In this document: in pieces, positions 12,450 through 28,300 of the stretch
Layout of the letters: every line of letters begins with the position of its first letter
Position numbering within the stretch: position 1 is the first letter of the stretch
Source of the DNA: Gerris lacustris
Lineage: Eukaryota > Arthropoda > Insecta > Hemiptera > Gerridae
DNA length: 64,000 nucleotides
Assembly: GCA_951217055.1 (NCBI GenBank)
Contig: OX578284.1
Coordinates: forward strand, 17,535,187 to 17,599,186
Direction of reading: 5' to 3'
Made by a program: the position numbers and the translations under genes
The notes under the pieces: model-generated
The model's database searches: none
Told to the model about the DNA's origin: nothing
Seen by the model: only the letters and a program-made list of their open reading frames with translations

Positions 12450-12542
12450 TTATATATATATAATCTAATCTTTTAGTAGGCTAAACTCGTGGCAAGAGGT
12501 CCGGTCAGAGTGGGGACAAGATAGTAGAGTCTTATATTCAGT
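12450..12542 (+). promoter_or_regulatory. Possible ACBP core promoter region
   Basis: An alternating TA tract ending TATAA lies at 12450-12463, and an arthropod-like initiator TCAGT at 12538-12542, 87 bases before the ATG. The spacing between the two is too long for a classical TATA-Inr pair, so only the position just upstream of exon 1 supports this. Transcript ends would be needed to place the start. Confidence 0.25.
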
Positions 12543-12628
12543 TCCATTCCTAACACCGCTTAGTTACAGTCTAGTCAAAGTTTCCACTAGTTCGACATCT
12601 ACAAGACTTTTCCAATCTATCATTAATA

Positions 12629-12643
12629 ATGAGTCTGGAACAG
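12629..12643 (+). CDS. ACBP exon 1, coding part (five codons)
   Basis: ATG AGT CTG GAA CAG followed by GTAAGAT. Only M-S-L-E-Q is encoded before the donor. The exon is too short for ORF finding; it is identified because it completes the conserved ACBP N-terminus in phase with exon 2 (KFNEAAEK). The upstream boundary of this exon (5' UTR) is not fixed by the sequence. Confidence 0.88.
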
Positions 12644-13285
12644 GTAAGATATCTTTTTAGAATAAGAAAAAAAAAGAAAAAAAGCATAATTTTTAAATTT
12701 AATGTAGTTTCGCCAGGGAATAATTCGTAAAACTTAATGAAATTGAATGTACTTTCGATTATTTGTTTTAACGTTACATTTAAAACTTTAAATCGTTATG
12801 AATAAGAAAACGTATGGCATTTTACTGTTATAAATTTGATTGTTATAAATAAAAAAAAATCAGAAAAATATTACTAAATTTATTATCAAATAACTACGAC
12901 AAGCTAATATTAATAAATACCGGTCTCAACTGCAATTGGTCAGACTTAAAAACGTCTGTAAGTATAGACTTTAAAACTCAGTAAGTATTATTTATAAATT
13001 GTGACATTTCCTACCGATATTTTTAAATTGTGACATTTTCTGCAGACTTTATTCTATTTTTACTATATTAAATGTATTTGATTATGTATTATTTTCTTAC
13101 ATATATATTTTTTTAAAATAACCTATTTGTCAATACACAATATCGACATCAAAAACTTCGAGGTAAGCGAAGTTATAAATAAAAATTTCATAATTTAATT
13201 TTTTATTTAAAATTAAGTCTTACACTCAAATATAAATTAAAATTGGTCTGAAATATTTTGAAATTAATTTTGAAGAATATCGAAT

Positions 13286-13366
<81 letters not shown>

Positions 13367-16300
13367 CATATTTTATAGCAATTGATTAATCAATTTAATA
13401 TTGATATCAAATTAATAACCGGTTCTGATCATATTTATTTACTGATAAAAATAGTTTATATAATCATAAACCTTTTCCCGCTTAAAGATCTTGTTTAAAA
13501 AGGATTTATAGTACAATTAATTTTAAATGTATATTATTTACACTAAAATTAATTTTAAAAGTAAATTATTTATACTAAAATTTGCTTTAAAAATAAATTA
13601 CATAGTTATACAATAATTAATTTTAAAAGTAAATAATTTAAATTTTTTTATTAATTTAAAGAATATTATTTATTTAATTATTAATTAAATAAATAAAGAA
13701 TAATTAAAATATTATTAATTTAATATTATTATTTTAAAATTATTCAGTATCTAATCAAAACACATTAGAAAAATATCTAAGAACAGAACTTTATCAGCTT
13801 AGTGAAAATGACTAATCTAAGATCTAAATAATCTAAAACGGTCTTAATATTCATTTGGTTATAAATTATTCTACTTTTTCATGCCGTACCGAAAATGATC
13901 ACTAATAGAAATAATTACTGGAGTAAGTTTTTACATGAGGAACAATTTTCACAAATAGGAATAGGCACAATTTGGTGTTGATTTATTAATTTCTTAGACT
14001 AATAAAGGCACAACTAAGGCACAAACTAAAAACTAAGGCATTAAAAGACCTAGGAAGAAGAGAGCATGCAAAGATTCATGAGCCAAAGTAAAAATCTCAC
14101 TTTTGAAGACACCCTCTTATAGAGAATATGGAAAAACTTTAAAAATTCCGAAGGGTTTTCAACTGATTTACACTTTAAAGACAGTCTTGAACAAGAGTTT
14201 CCTTTATTTTACAATTTATTAGTATATTGTTGAAGAACAACAGCTATTAATGCAGACCGGATGATCTCTTTAGTTGCCCATTATCAGAGATCGGTGATCT
14301 TTTAGCTGGCCATATTATATCAGTGATCTTTAGTTGCCATTATCAGTTATGACCTTCTTGATGAGTTATAATTGATTCTTGATAATTTTGTTGGCCACTA
14401 TCAGTGATCATAAGTTTGTCATTATCAGTGATCTTTTGTTGGCCATTCTCAGAGATCTTTATTGGGCCATTATCAGTGATCTTTAGTAGGTAATTATGAT
14501 TGATCAGTGATCTTTAGTTGGTTATTGTGAGTGATGTTTAGTTGGTCATTATCATTGATCAGTGACCTTTAATTTGTTATTGCTTGCGATCTTTACTGGC
14601 CCTTAACATTGATCTTTAATTAGTTGACCAATTAAAATAGTTAGAACCAGTCTATATTTATTAATAAGCTATTGTAGATTTAAAAAATCCCTTCAACCAT
14701 TTCATAATTTATTTTCAGTAACTTATTACTATAATATACTATTATTTTAAAAATATATAAATCACGTTCTTTATATATACACTCCAGTAATGATGAATTT
14801 ACAGTGCAGTAATATTCTTTTACTGACTGTAGTACAAGAAAATAGTAATAAATCTAACTTACTCATAAAAATCAGACAAAGCTATTCTTGCAATCGAGCG
14901 AATAGTAAAACTCCAATGAAGTTAACAAAATAAATTAAAGCCAAGTTTATTTTTAACAATTTTATCATTACTTATAAAAGACGGGGGGGGAAAACCATCA
15001 CAAAAAAATCAAATTATATAACAATTAAATTTAACAACAAAGCAACAGGAGAATATACTAGGGCAAAAAGAATTTGCATGATGTGAGGGATAAGGTAAAA
15101 GCGAGAGCATCAATCTTACTTTTGACTCTTTGGCAGGGGTGTACTGGCGCCGGAACGCGCCGGAACACCGTTCCGGTACTGCATCAGTGGATGAAAAATT
15201 AGTAAAACAAATCAGTGGATGTTTCAAAGAGTAAGGAACTTCTAGTATAATTTTTACGCTTTTTACTTGTCAATTCAATGACATTTCGTTGTTTTAATAT
15301 GTATTGTTTAAGTAGCATACAAAATAAATTAAAATATATATTGATTTATCAATTTTTCAATTTGGGATTTGTAGTGGTACTACTCTACTAAAACTATTGC
15401 GTCATACTCGTACTATTGTATAAGGATTCAATTTTGATAAACTCATGTACAGTATTATAAAATTTCAAGATAAAAAGAACTTTTTATATACTACGTTTTT
15501 AAATTTTCTGTTGAATCGTATGTATTGTTGATAATATAATTGTTATTGTTATATAATATATAATTTTAGTGAAAAAAAAATAGTTCCGAATTTATTTACT
15601 TCACATAAATGACAACCATCTAGAGAGCTGATCTTAAACCTATAAAAGGATAAATCTTTTACAACGGATCTCCCCAACACCAAATCTAAAGCATGCCATC
15701 GATATATTTGAAATAATATAATCGATAAATAATATAATCGATATTTCCTGTTTTGATGTCATTCAAAGTTTATTTATCACAAATTTGAGACCCGTCAAAA
15801 TGAAGATTGCGTAAATATTGGATATGGCAAAACAAATAAAATAACTTGCGGCTTTTTTCCGAACTAACTTTCCGCACAGCAAAATCTGCTGAAAACCAAC
15901 TAAATTCTGCTGAAAAATGGTTAAAAGTATTAAAATAATGCATTGTCATCGTGTTCTGAGCTATGCTAAAAGTTTCAAATGTCTAGCTATTCGGGAAGTT
16001 AGTTAGAAGTCGATTGCCAGATTTGTACCGGACAAACAAACAAACAAACAAGAATGCAAGCTAATAAAAACGTAGTAAAAACTTAGTAAAACGAGTCTTA
16101 ATAAATTTCGTTGAATAAACCATTCATTATCCCTTAACTGACTTCGTTAGTGACATTATTAACAATGTTGTAAGCCAATTTAAATTCAACAAAACGAAGA
16201 AAAAAAAAATCGGTCCGAGACAACACAGACAAACTTTCTCATACACGAATTCATAAAAATAAAAATGATATCAAAATAATCATAAAAATAGCTTATCTTC

Positions 16301-19300
16301 GGCGCGGAATCGAACCCGGCCTCTCCCTGTCCGCGTTTAAAGCTATTTTCTAAGGAACTAGATTTTTCCCGGAAAAACGGCTTATATCGCTAGATTCGTC
16401 ACAAAACGTGTAAATCCATCAAAATCTCAAAATCGAATTTTCGTGCCATCACAATACTTCCTCTTTATATGAGAAAGTAAAAAGAAGAATTGGTACAGTT
16501 ACTAATTATAAAAAAAAACTTTGTTTCTTAATTCTAAATGTTAATAGCTAATAGAATAAAAACAAAATACATAATTTTCTTAAATAATTTACTTACATCT
16601 TACATTGTACTTTTGTCATGAAAAATATTTCCAGCAGTTTTACAAAATTCAACGATCAGAAATTTATACTTCAGTATGGAGTTATTAAACCGGATTTTTA
16701 CCCCTAAAGTATAGACTTAGTTTTGTTACTTCATCACTGATCATGCCTTAGGATCCTATGGTAAATTTTACCTCGAAAAAACATAAAAAACGCGTTTTTA
16801 GAGTTTATATTATATTCCAAAAAAATTCACCCCGGACCCCCCGCTGTACCGGCACTGGAAAATTAGCGTGTGCACTTCTGCTCCTTGGTCATAATCATCA
16901 TTATCAGTGCAGTGTCTATACTACAAACGACTACAATAAACAAGAATATAATGGTATTATTATTGACTATTGACCGATCAATAAACTACAAACACACTGT
17001 ATGTAATACCTGGATTGCTAAACATTGAAATAGTAATGGTATAGTTTGAAATACTCGTAAAAACAATATGTAAGAGATATGTAAAAACAATATGTAATGG
17101 TAATATATTAAGCAGTTGGCACTTTTTTAGTTTACATCTTGAAGGAAACGGTTTTAAAACACACGTAAAACGTCAATCACAGTTGTTTTAATTACACCCT
17201 TAACATTTTTACCATCATAGGCATATTCTATAAACCTGTCTTTAGCCACAAAAATTGAGTCATAGGTTGAGGTTCTTTGTCATGCTTGGTCTCTTCCAAA
17301 ATTACAGGACATGAAATATTTTAGACAGTGTAGTTATCTACAAATGTGAAAGAGTGGGAGATAGTTTTGACCAAGTGATGAGCACAAATACTTTTCATAT
17401 TAAAAAATAGCAGACCATTTCTTGAGTTCAAAATGACGGGCTCACCCCTAAAATTAAGCTTACACTTTCAACTACAGTTTATGCCAAATGAGTCATAGTG
17501 CGTTGACAGAGCGGGAAAGTAAAACAACAAATGGGTGGGGAGCCAATGAGAGCACAAGAATTTAAAATCCTAAGAACTCATTGGCTCCCGCATCCCATTT
17601 TTTTACTTTCCCGCGCTGTCAACAGACTAAGACTCATTTGGCACAAACTGCAGTTGTTAAGATAACGCCGTTTAGCGGGTTAGTTTTGATACTAAGACTA
17701 TTTTACTGCTAATTACTTCCTAGGTCGGTCAGTATTTTTAGGGTCCGTAGGCAAAACCAAGGACCCATATATTTTCTTGCGTGTGTCTGTCCGTCCGTCC
17801 GGTCGCCTGCACTCACGGCTACACCTATCGTCCGATCACTTTGAAATTTGGCATGTATGTGTCTTGTACCTACCCACATGTTTTAAAATATTTTAAAATA
17901 TAGCGAATAAAAAAAAAGTAAGGGTTCAATTTTTTTTAATTTTTTTTCGACACCGTGAGGGGTATCATATGAAAGGGTACGTAGAGCCGTAGAGCTGATT
18001 ACAAAAATATATAATTATTTGGTTATAACTTTTATAGGGCGAGCGTAGGCAAGTTTGAAGTGGGTGTGAAACGTGTCCCCCCCCCCCCCTTCCCCCATCT
18101 ATCTCACTTATGTGAAGTGCAAAAAATCTCCTTGACCATTCTTTGACCAAAAGTAAAGATACCACTTTTTGAAAATTTCGAGAAAAAATATTATTTTATT
18201 TTTTATTGACAAAATACTTTTTTTATAACTATGGTCTTTTCGATGTATTTATATGGTTGTAGTCCTGTTCAGTGGCAAAAAAAATACTTTATCAGAAGTT
18301 TGTTTATGCGTGTTTTGAGAATATCAGACCCATAGGATAGTTCAAAGTAAGCTTTTTAGCATTTTAAAAAACACCATCAATTGGGTACTACTAAAACTAT
18401 ACAGGGTTGCCTGTATACGGACCCTCGCTGTGTGCTGACTAGCACACACTTGACCTGTTTATTTTATATTCTGTAGACGCCACCGGCGCCGACTCCTAAG
18501 GGCCCAAGGGGCTCGAGCCCCCCCAATGTTGAGTCTAGGGGGGCTGAGCCCCCCAATGTTAAGTCTAGGGGGGGCTAAGCACCCAAAAATTGGATAATAA
18601 ATATTACAAAATAATTTGTACGCTTTTGATTGACCTCGAATAGAGACAACTAAATATCCTTTATTATTAAAACAGCAAATTACGGAACGTCCATGGATGT
18701 ATTTTCTACTAGGCCTACATAATATTTAGCTTTTACTATTTAGAGGTCTTTAATTCTCCAAAATAGACACTAAAAAAAAAAATTTATTCAAACAATAAAT
18801 ATTTCTACAATGGAGGATGGTTACATTAACTAAACGAAACTGAAATACACATTAAACAGCTTCATTATGGCTTTCAGCGTCAATGGCCAGAGCTCCATCG
18901 AGAGGGGGTGACAGGAAAGGTAAAGCGAATATTTATTATTGAAATATTAAAAATAATATTCGTAATAATATTAATTATAATTAAAAATAATGTTGATAAA
19001 TAAAGTAACCCGGGTGTGGTGATCAAGTTTATTTTTTGTGGCAAGCAGTGTGATGGCATAGTAGTAGCAGTAAGACAGTGAAGTTCTTGGCCGCCCGCCC
19101 ACATTCCAAAATTTAGGGGGGGGGGACTTTTTTCGGTCTTATTCTTTGAATATTATTGTTAGCTTGTAATATTCTTCATTATTAAAGAATTAATGGCATA
19201 TTTTGTGTGCATAAGAACAATATACCCTTAATTGGTACAGAGACTACCTGATGATACAGATTAGGTAGTTGATGGTTTGTATTTTTATTTGATTGATTAC

Positions 19301-22300
19301 TAGCCTTCACTCCTCTCGGGGCTCATGCTATATGATTCCTATTAACATGTCGGCCTAGAATTAAATGAAATGCCTAAATAGTTTTGTTTCCAAAGTCTTC
19401 TAGGAATAATATCAGGACTATACTATACATCATTCATTCGTAGTATGGAGTCTATCTATATATGTATTTAAAAAATAGTCCATAGAAACTAAGTAATATA
19501 GTAATAAATAACAAAAAGAGATAATGTATATTATATTATAAATGAGATTATGCATATAATAATTGAGAAAATAAATTCAGTCAAAAATCAAAATAAAATA
19601 ATAAATACTCGATTAAAAGAGCATTAGTGTGAGGTTTAAAACCCCCAATTAAAAATTAAATCGATCTACAATTGCGGACGCAATAAAAGCTCAAAGATCT
19701 AAAATTAAAAAAAATCAAATATCTATTTAAGGTAGAACTGATGGAGGTACGACCAAACCTTCTTGAAAAATAATTATTTTAATTTCTAGTCATCGTGCTT
19801 AAGTTTTAACTAATTTTTAAGTATTATCATAATTTGTTGGTTGAGTGTTATTTTAATGATAATATGTGTGATGAGTGTATGTTTGTGAGTTTTCAGTTTT
19901 TTTTTTTTTTTTGTCTTTCTAGTTTATTTTGTTTTTGTTACCATTTTTTTTGTTTTCTCAGTTACCAGGATAACAATCATTAACTCTACCAATTTTAGTC
20001 ATGTTAATTCCTGCTCTATGTCGCGCTTTCCTCCTCAATCCTTTTCCCAATCTCTCCTTCTATCCTAATTTGTTCTATTATTATTATTATTTTATTTTAT
20101 TTTTATTTATTTTTTTTATCACTTTGTATTCATATTACTCATGTCATTTTGTTTTGTGCCTCTCACTTGTGGCCTGTGTTTGGCTGTTGAGAGCACTATA
20201 TATAAATAAATAAATAAAACTCATAGGAGAAGGACCCTGATGCAATATGCTTTTCGATACGATTTACTGTTTATTCACAATAAGCCTCTAAAAAAACTTT
20301 AATAGTTATGTCCGCCATCTCTAATTTTTTAAGGGGAAAAAACATTTAAAAAAAAAAAACTTCTGTTTTTTTCCAGTCGGTTTTGGCCCAAAATTTCCGA
20401 CCAAACGCAAAAAACGGCGAGTCTAAGGCCCTCCACACACGGAGCAACTCAAAACAAACTCAACTGGAAACTCGAGTCATTTTTGGGTTGACAGAAAGCA
20501 GACCCAGTTTGTAATGAGTTTGCTCCGTGTGCGATGTCGCATTCAATTACACAGGTTGAAACTCATTCATCTACTCATGAACATCAACAGATTTGAGTTT
20601 GTAATCAGTTTGTTTTGAGTTGCTCCGTGTGCGGAGGGCCTAAGTGGTCTAGAGTCTAGAATCTAGAAACACCCAAACATTTTGATTAGCTAGTCTGTGG
20701 GTTTTGGTTATGGTGGGTCAACCTAATTTTTTTAGGTTGTTATTTTTAAACATTTTTTTTTTTTCTAAACTTTTTAATAACTTTGGTTCTACTCAATATT
20801 TTTTGATGAAACCAAGCCTACAAGATGCGCAACACGTTTGCACTCACCTCTGAAAAAAAATTACTCGATTTCGTTAAGCCTGTTTTGCGCTTATAAAGTC
20901 GGACTCGTGGTGACAGACACACATACATAGATACACACATACATACACGGAAAAATGTATGGCCGGATTCGGTTTTTTTATATATATAAAATTAAAAAGT
21001 ATCCAAAAAAATTGAATTCTGACCAATGTATAGACGAAACATTAATTTGATATATTTAGATAACATTATGTGTATAACAACGTTTAAGTGATTACCAACG
21101 TTAAGTAAATTTTCCTCTGTTATGGGCAAAAATATTTTAATGCATAGAAAAGTTTGGTTTTTTAGTGGAAAAGAAAAAAACACGTTTTATTGGTATGAAA
21201 TTTTCTTTAACATTGCTATAAAAACTTTCCAGAAAGCTTCAAATATAGCAGTTTTTGCCACCTAGTTTTTCAAAATTTTCCGGGGGAGGACCCCCGGACC
21301 CCCCTTTCATGGGGTTTATTCCCTACTCCTTCGTGGGCCCCCCCAATAATTTTTAAAAGTCGGCGCCCGTGGTAGACGCTGTAACTTAAAACTCTTAGCA
21401 TTTAAAAAATATGGAGTGAGCTTATAAAATGCAGACAGGCAGTTTTTAGGACATAATTTACACAGTATATTTGTTTTTCCTCCAACTAGGTTTTAACAAA
21501 ATTCCAGGAGAGGACCGAACAACTTGACTACATTTTATGCCAAATGTTTGTGTGTTGACAGCGCGGGAAAGTCAAAAAAGGGATGGGGAGCCAATGAGAG
21601 TTAAGGATTTTAAAATCTAAAGCTCTCATTGGCTCCTCTCCCCATTTTTTTTTACTTTCCCGAGCTGTCAACGCATAAACAAACATTTGACACTAACTGT
21701 GAAAGCTAACCTAAATAATAATTAACTAATTAAGTAACCTAATTAATAATAATGATCTATTAAAGTAATAATTAAGCAACATTATCGTCTATCCTTATAT
21801 TTTCATAGGGCAATTAGAGAATGATAACAAGAATGACAAATTTGTCATTTCAATTGTAAGAAAATTTTTTTTTTTTTTTTTGTAAAAAAATCTAAATTGT
21901 AAGAAAAAAGAAGGAAGATTGCGTATTGTATAAGTGATAAGAAATAACAGCTAATTTAAGATTACTTTATCACATAAGATTGCGTTAGGACGGTGTGTGA
22001 TGTTTAATTACCTTGTATGATAGTTATAATATTGATCACATCATTATCATTGATTACGATTACATCATATTCATTATTCATTAGTACAATATCTCTTGAC
22101 CTTTCACCTTAACATTGATTGGCCACTCTACCAGATTTATCACTAATATAATCGATGATAAATTGGTGTTCAATACAACTAATTATTCCAACAAAAACTT
22201 AAATTTATAAGTTAATAGATAAAATTAACTGCTCTTATATGGAACTTTCCAGGTAGATGTTTAAAAAGATGTAATAATCAAGGGTGTATTGGTGCCGGAA

Positions 22301-25300
22301 TGTCGTTCTGTACTGCTTTAGTGGATGAAAAATTACTTTTGGCGTAAACTGTGTTCCAAAGACTAAGGAACTTCTAGTGTGATTTTTGCGAGTATCTCGA
22401 AAACGAAGCTGTTCCGGATCCATGTTTATGGGAACTTTTTTTTCAGCGTCAAATCTCCTATAAGAACCCTAAGTGTTGTGGTTTGTTCGGGGAAACCTTT
22501 TTTGTATGTGTACAAGAATTGGTTGATATTCTGTCCGAATAGTTTCACGCCTGGTAACATTCAATCTACCATAATTAAAAAACTAGTCTGTTGATCTTAA
22601 ACTTTAATTATACCATTCAAAAGCTAATGAAAAGCAGGCCCGTCAAGAGCCGTAGCGGGCCCCACGGCTAGGCCTATAAGGGGCCCCCTCTTTTTACTCG
22701 TCTTTATTCGTCATTGTGGAACTTCACACTAATAACTTGTATGTTCATCTTTTCAACTTCTATCCTTATAATAAGTTCTATTTTATATTTATTGTAAGGA
22801 CATACCAATAAAAGGCCTATTACTGATAATTGCAGGCCTAATAAACCAGCGAGATATTCGTAAAAAGTAAAACAAACTCATTTAGAAGATTACAACTATT
22901 TTACCGCAGTAATTGTACAGTCGTTTTAGGTTTTCAATTCCAAAAAAATCTGAGTTGGGTTTTTATTTTTATTTTGATCGCTTTATTTTGACGTTCTGAA
23001 AAACATATTCAAAATTGGCAACGAGATCGTGGTCGCGTTAATAGATATTCAAGGGCAAAGGTCATCCAATTCGGTTATTTCTGAATAGTTCACTTCCTAT
23101 GACACGGACACCAATCAAGGTGGTTATCTCAATTAAAGATAACAAAATTTCCCACAAAAAAAGTCTCATTCATTTTTTACGTACAATGGACGATTTACGG
23201 AATATAGAGTGAAGAATATCTATGAATATCTAGTATCCATTGCTGCTCCACTTTTTACGTATTTTTACGAAAATATCGCTTCTTATAGGGCTCGGAGACA
23301 AATTAAGGTTATTATCAAAAAGAAAGATTATTAAATTTTCCACAGAAAAGGTCTCGAGAATTTTTACGTACAACGAACGGTTTAGCAAAAACCTAGCATA
23401 CCGTAACTTGCGAAGTGTTTTATAAATTTTACGTATTTGTGTAAACATCTCGCTTCCTCTGGCTCGGAGACAATATAACATCTCACACAAGAATATAAAA
23501 TTTCACACAAGAAATGTTATGTTCATTTTTTACGTACTCTGAGCTAACAATTTTCCTTAAGAAAAACGTTGTAACGAGGAAATGTAATTGTTGCTAATAT
23601 GTCATGAAAATGTAGTATTCATTCCTTGTTTCGATGATCACTTCAAAATCGTTATATCGGTGTCGGTAATCTGCTGATTATTTGATGATTATTACGGACA
23701 ATGAGAGGCATCCCCACCCCAATTTTGCAACTTTCCCACGATGTCAATGCACTAAAATTCATTAGGCATTTTGTCACAGACTGTAGAGCTAAAGTCTCTT
23801 CACTACCTCAAAAGACCATTGATGTAACTCCTATTATGAACTTTAGTTTTCTTTTTTCTTTGATTTTTGATAAAAATATCTTAGAGAAATTGTATCAACT
23901 CGTTCATCAAATTATAAAATACAAAATACTTTCCTAATGTGAAATCGTTCAACATACGCGACTATAATTTGTTCAAGGACTTAATTAAAAACTTTTAGAA
24001 ATAATTATACTGTTAATAAAAAGCAGATTTAATATTATGCATAACAAATATAAAGAGAATAAAAGAGATGAGATTTAAACAATAACAAACTCAAATAAAT
24101 TCAAATGAAAACAGTAATGAATTTTATGAGCACTCGTTGTAATAAGAAATATTTAAATTTATTTATAATTATATTTAAATATCCCACACTTCTACAGTGC
24201 TATATTAAAATAATAGACTTGAGGAAAGGAGGAATCAATGGGTATTCGAGTTTTTGGCTCCTGAGAATTTATATTTTCAGCCATATTTTTTGGACCAATT
24301 ATAGACCAGGGGAACCGGCAGCTTGAGTCAAATCCCTATTCCAAATCCAAATCACATCACAGTTTAGTCACCGTTCCGTATTAAATCTGTTGCCCTTCAG
24401 TGTCCGTAAAAAATCATGGCTCTATTCACGTTTTGGATCTATGTAATGTTTTCTGTAAAGTGTCATACCTATATTTTTGTCAGGGAGTTTTCGGAAAAGG
24501 CATTGGCTTCCATTGCATTAATTATGGATGGAGAATAATTATTTAATTATACCATATCTAATAACCCAAGTAGCACAACTGATCCAAAAGACATCCCTGG
24601 GATATCCTTTTGTCCAGATTTTATCCTGTCCATAATCGTTGGTCCAAGGGTTCCCCTATGGATACCTCATTGGAGGAACTCTCCTAAGGAGTTCCTATCC
24701 TATGGATATCCTTAACGGGATGTCCAGTATCCTATGGAAATCCAGTTGGGGGTATCCTATGGATGAGCTATAATTTCTAAAGCTTTTTTCTTTTATTAAA
24801 AATATTAGCTTAGCCGAATGGACTCAGTGTCAAACTGACACTGGAGGTACAAATCTCGCAGAGATAACCTAAAATTTTTAGTACTTTAATTCAATTTTAT
24901 AATTCACCTCAATAGTCCAGCATTATTTGAAAAATTTAAAGTGTAAGCAAATGTGTCCCAAAACTGTCCATAGCATATCCAGTAGGAGGTGCTACTGGAT
25001 TTTAGCATATCCAGTAGGAGGTGCTACTGGATTTTAGCATATCCAGTAGGAGGTGCTAAAATTCTACCCATCCAAAGGATGTGCCAATGGAGCAAGTGAC
25101 TGGTGCTGTGGATATCCGAGGAACAAAGTCAATTTGCAAGGATTCAGCTCGATTGGTGGACTGAAAGAGGGTTAATTAAGATTTCAAGCACACCAGCTAA
25201 TTTGACAAGACAATTTTTTTAATAGAGTAAAAATCTCTACCATAAAGAAATCAAAATAAAGGCAGAAAATCACTTGATCAAGAAAACATCTAAACTAACT

Positions 25301-28300
25301 TTAACTATGCATAAGAAAAGATGACCCAACATGTATTTGCATTCTAGGCAGGACATTGATATAACGGCCAAAACTCACATATATACATGAAGCTCTTCTC
25401 ACAAAATCAAATGCATGGGCTTTAAAGAGCAAGCAGGTAATTAGGAAACTTCTAAACTGAGTTTAAGGGAAGGACCTCAGTAGAAGGGAGAAGTATAATT
25501 AAAATTAATAATTTACACAAAAATGAGGTTTGATAAATAATTTCCATTTCCCTAAACTTAAATTAATGAATAATTTGCTGCTTTCTTGTGGGGCATAATG
25601 TAGCCTTAATTTTCGAACATACCTATAAGTAAAATGTTAGAAATAAACCATGAAAATGTTTCTTCTTATTAGAAGATATATTTACTCTATTTATTTATTT
25701 ATATATATTTTTTTTTAATGTTTCAGAAATTTAACGAGGCAGCTGAAAAAGTGAAGTCTTTCACAAAGAAGCCTTCTGATGATGAACTTCTAAAGATTTA
25801 TGGTCTTTTTAAGCAAGCTTCAGTAGGAGATAACAATACAGGTACGGCACTCTCTAAGATAAAGAGATACGAAATAGAACCCTATAGATCAGGTGCCTTT
25901 TCATGAAACAATGGCTAGTTAGTGGGCGGCTCAAAGTGTTGAAGTACTATATTGAAATAGTACATTTTTTGATTGTTACTCCCCCTACATATTTTTTAGA
26001 ATATAAATGGATATAATTATATATACTAAACTACTATGTCTAAATAACTATTCAGACAAAGGGATGTTAAGCCCAATGTACTTTGGGAATATCACACTTC
26101 TGTAATTATAGGAGCAACAGTCTAAAGAAGAACATTCCTAACACCTTCTTTAGATTGTTACTCCCTTCTGTATTTTTTATAAGGGGAGTAACAGACTAAA
26201 GAAGTGTCAGAAATAATGTATTACACAAGTTGAGTTGACAAAAATGTTGAAAAACTTATCCATTCCTTAAGTAGCAAAAAGAAAATGTTTATTATACACC
26301 AGGGTCAATCACAGTGAATTTTAAATTATTTTTAAATTATTTATAAATTTTTATTGAATTTTAAGATTACAGTTATACTCTTTATACAATTAGTATTTTT
26401 TGTCACTCAGCTTGGCCAACCTATATGAGGAAAAAATAAAGCCACTAGGCCTGTGGGAGGGGTTGGAATAGTGACATTTTTATTTGCCTAGTTGGCCTGA
26501 CCTTCTAGAATTCAAAATCCAATGCTCTCAATTGGCTTCCCTCCACATTTTTATTTATTTTATTCAATTTTAAGACTACAGTTAGATAGGTTCATTTTTT
26601 ACTCCAAAACTCCAAATTATTGGTATCTTAATTTTTTTATATTATCTTTAGTCATCATTTTTACTTTAAAAAGACTAAATATTGAAAGCTGATAATGCAA
26701 AAGAGGTTTGAAAATACAAAAATTATATTTACTTTCCTCTTGAAACATTTTCTTAAACCAATAAGATTATTAATCAATAGATCATATTCAAGAGTCCTGT
26801 ATTAGCGAATAGTATTTACTTAGTATTATCTTGTCTTAACTTCTAACAATTATTTTTCTTCAAGTGGAAGATAATATTAAAAAAAAAAATGAAAGAAAGT
26901 TACTAACTAACTCTTGAAAAAGTGGAATTATAATTTAAATTGCAAGAATAAAGCAGATGCAGATCCTTAAGTACAACTGTTAGAGCTAATCAAACATCTT
27001 GTCCTTAAATAATTATAAATGATTATAAATTGCCTCCTTGAATGATTATTAATTCTAAAACCGATAAGTGAGAAATGATTGATTGTGGTTCTCAGTTAAA
27101 CCAGTCGTTAAAACCTTGTTAAATCCACAGATGATTGATTGTTCAAATGCCTGGCTTAAATATTTCAGAGAGAGCCAAATCGTCCAATTTTCTCCTCAAC
27201 AACCGCATATTCTGTGCTCGACGTGCACTTTAGTGTGCTATATTAAAGGTGGGGTGGCCACTAAAAGAAGTAGAACTGAGTTAAGTTACAATAGTGGGTG
27301 GCAACCGAAAGCTGGGCTCAGTTAGTCCTAAAACACAGTTTGTACTCAAAGACATATAGCTCTAATATTATTTAGGGCACATTCTTCATACTATATTGGT
27401 TTATAGAGGTACTTAAATTGTAGTAGAGAACGAATCTGATCATATTGGAGTATGGTATGGAGATGAGACTCCACTAGCTTCTGGAGCTTCCATTTATAAC
27501 CATAGATTCAGTTGGCCAAATCAGCTCAACTCCACTTTTAGCGGCCATATTACCTAAATTGTAAAACGGATTTTTTCAGAGTGGCATAGAATTTCATCGG
27601 TAAATGATTAATAAAAATAACACCTAAAGCTATGTTTTTATAACAGGAAAACTTATGAAATGTAAATCCATAAAAATGTCAAAAATTAATTTTTACAATC
27701 CATCACAATACTTTCTCCTTTTTTCTAAGTATTATATTGCATAATATGCTAAATATGAGAAAGTATAAAACTATTACAAAAGATTGCAGCTTATAAATGG
27801 GTTTAAAAATAGATTAATCTAAAAAAAAAAAAAAAATGTAATAAACTATGTAAAGAAACTAAGCTTATGGATCACAGATGTTATCAAATAAAAAGAGAAC
27901 AATGATATTGCATCACTGTCTGGGAAATTTCAAATAGCATTTTCCTTCATAAATAATTAATATTTCATTTACACACTTTTAAAAATGTTACACACTCACT
28001 GAAAATGTTTAATGACTGTTTTACTTCATTAAAACTTCGAAAGAGTTATGATTATAGTTTCTTTTTTTTTTGTGTGTCGCTTCAGAGTTTGATTTCTACT
28101 CAAAATAACCTAAATATGTCATTTTTTAACCAACTTAAAATGATAGTTCATAGAAAAAAGTAAATCTGCAATATTTGGCCCACCTATTTCTAATTGTCCA
28201 ATTTACTTGCCATTTTTTAATTTGTTCCTTTTTACATCATGAAACAATTCCGGTTGTAGCTTGTTCTTGTTAAATTCAGTTACAGTAGTTTATTTTTTTT

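Larger units (their letters stand above)
12644..25726 (+). other. ACBP intron 1 (13,083 bp)
   Basis: GTAAGAT to TTTCAG. It holds a (TA)n run, an imperfect satellite, a large dispersed repeat, hairpin MITEs, a 2.9 kb hAT-like element and further tandem repeats, listed separately. Parts such as 13363-14250, 21710-22260, 22620-23030 and 23570-24560 show only AT-rich sequence with no gene that I can support. Confidence 0.9.

Noticed and set aside
27083..27325. 80-codon frame in ACBP intron 2
   Set aside because: No recognisable domain, no splice context and located inside an intron; likely chance.
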